Shown here: positions 7,371 through 7,979 of the stretch, one piece after another | How positions within the stretch are numbered: the first letter of the stretch is position 1 | Layout of the letters: every line of letters begins with the position of its first letter | Source of the DNA: an uncultured Terriglobales bacterium | Lineage (GTDB): Bacteria; Acidobacteriota; Terriglobia; Terriglobales; Acidobacteriaceae | Direction: 5' to 3' | Length of the DNA stretch: 7,979 nucleotides | Assembly: GCA_955652845.1 (NCBI GenBank) | Contig: CATPBY010000165.1 | Span: 1-7,979, forward strand | Position numbers and translations under genes: made by a program | Notes under the pieces: generated by a model | Databases searched by the model: none | What the model saw: the letters and a program-made list of their open reading frames with translations, nothing else | Told to the model about the DNA's origin: nothing

Positions 7371-7979
7371 ATGCCATTTCCCCGCTTGACCGGAATCCTG
7401 CTCCACCCAACGTCGCTGCCGTCGCGGGGAGGGATCGGCGATTTTGGCCCGGTCGCCCGCGAATTTCTCGATTTTCTTGCTTCCGCTCGCCAGGGCGTCT
7501 GGCAGGTATTGCCTCTCAATCCGCCGGCCAATGGAAATTCTCCGTACTCATCCACCTCTGCCTTCGCAGGAAATCCGCTGCTGATCAGTCTGGAGCGTTT
7601 AGCCGAGCGGGGCTGGATTGAGCGTTCCTGTCTTGCTGGATTAAGTTCGACGGTCGGCGCAATTGATTACGACGAAGTCCGGGCTCAGAAGTTGCCACTA
7701 CTCAATCAGGCTGCCAGCAACTTTCTAAAAAGCACGAAGCCCGTCATACGTTCCACCTTTGAGCGCTTCTGCAGCCGGAATTCCTGGTGGCTGGAAGATT
7801 TCGTGCTTTTTGACGCCCTCCGGGATCGCTATGGGCGTCAGGCGTGGAACCACTGGTCTGGTGAACTGGGTCGCCGCGAACCGGCGGCTCTGGAGATTGC
7901 CGGTAAAGAGCTCGCCTCAGAGATGTCAGTTCGGCGAGTCATCCAGTTTTTCTTCTGGGAACAGTGGCGCGCCCTGCGA
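7371..7979 (+). CDS. malQ: 4-alpha-glucanotransferase (amylomaltase), N-terminal part
   Basis: The first 203 codons are present and the frame is open to the window edge; MalQ proteins of this GH77 family are usually around 500 residues or more. The N-terminus carries the family signature almost unbroken: GILLHPTSLPS at 8-18, GIGDFGP at 21-27, FLDFL at 32-36, WQVLPLNPP at 44-52, NSPYSSTSAFAGNPLLIS at 56-73, and FFFWEQW at 193-199. The enzyme transfers alpha-1,4-glucan segments between maltodextrins in the cytoplasm, in glycogen and maltose metabolism. The catalytic Asp, Glu, Asp triad lies beyond the window. ATG 7371 places the conserved block at the expected distance from the N-terminus; the upstream sequence is A-rich with no clear Shine-Dalgarno. 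The gene lies 74 bases after the foldase gene with no convincing terminator between, so some read-through is possible. No other glycogen genes are visible here. Confidence 0.94.
   Translation, partial: MPFPRLTGILLHPTSLPSRGGIGDFGPVAREFLDFLASARQGVWQVLPLNPPANGNSPYSSTSAFAGNPLLISLERLAERGWIERSCLAGLSSTVGAIDYDEVRAQKLPLLNQAASNFLKSTKPVIRSTFERFCSRNSWWLEDFVLFDALRDRYGRQAWNHWSGELGRREPAALEIAGKELASEMSVRRVIQFFFWEQWRALR

Overview
The window is about 8 kb of ordinary, moderately GC-rich bacterial chromosome with every gene on the + strand. Gene content points to the phylum Acidobacteriota (Terriglobia-like). The clues are tandem ASPIC/UnbV (CRTAC1-type) secreted proteins, one fused to TPRs and to a long C-terminal region; a membrane-anchored PpiD/SurA-type foldase starting MIRFLQ; and a hairpin repeat with a GGGGCTTTAGCCCC core of the kind I associate with acidobacterial intergenic DNA. 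This assignment is inference from recognised protein families, not from a search.

Layout. Bases 2-232 are the 3' end of an ASPIC/UnbV-domain gene whose last codons run into a cluster of small hairpins (about 200-264). Only 39 bases after its stop, at 272, a large gene begins (to 3748). It encodes a secreted 1158-residue protein: signal peptide, five TPRs, a seven-repeat FG-GAP/VCBS propeller with calcium-binding-type loops, an ASPIC/UnbV domain, and about 440 C-terminal residues I cannot assign to a named family. A 12-TM APC-superfamily permease resembling the putrescine importer PuuP follows (3821-5194). A SurA/PpiD-like peptidyl-prolyl isomerase comes next (5302-7296), behind a recognisable promoter. 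The 5' part of malQ (4-alpha-glucanotransferase) runs off the right edge (7371-7979).

How the genes relate. The two ASPIC/UnbV genes are probably one transcription unit of related cell-surface or exported proteins. The permease, the foldase and MalQ look like independent housekeeping or transport functions with their own short intergenic regions of 72, 107 and 74 bases. I see no shared pathway, CRISPR, tRNA/rRNA, transposase or phage gene. No gene-free stretch exceeds 300 bases. The parts most worth a second look are the architecture and unassigned C-terminal region of the 1158-residue protein, and the hairpin repeat that forms both the tail of one gene and the leader of the next.
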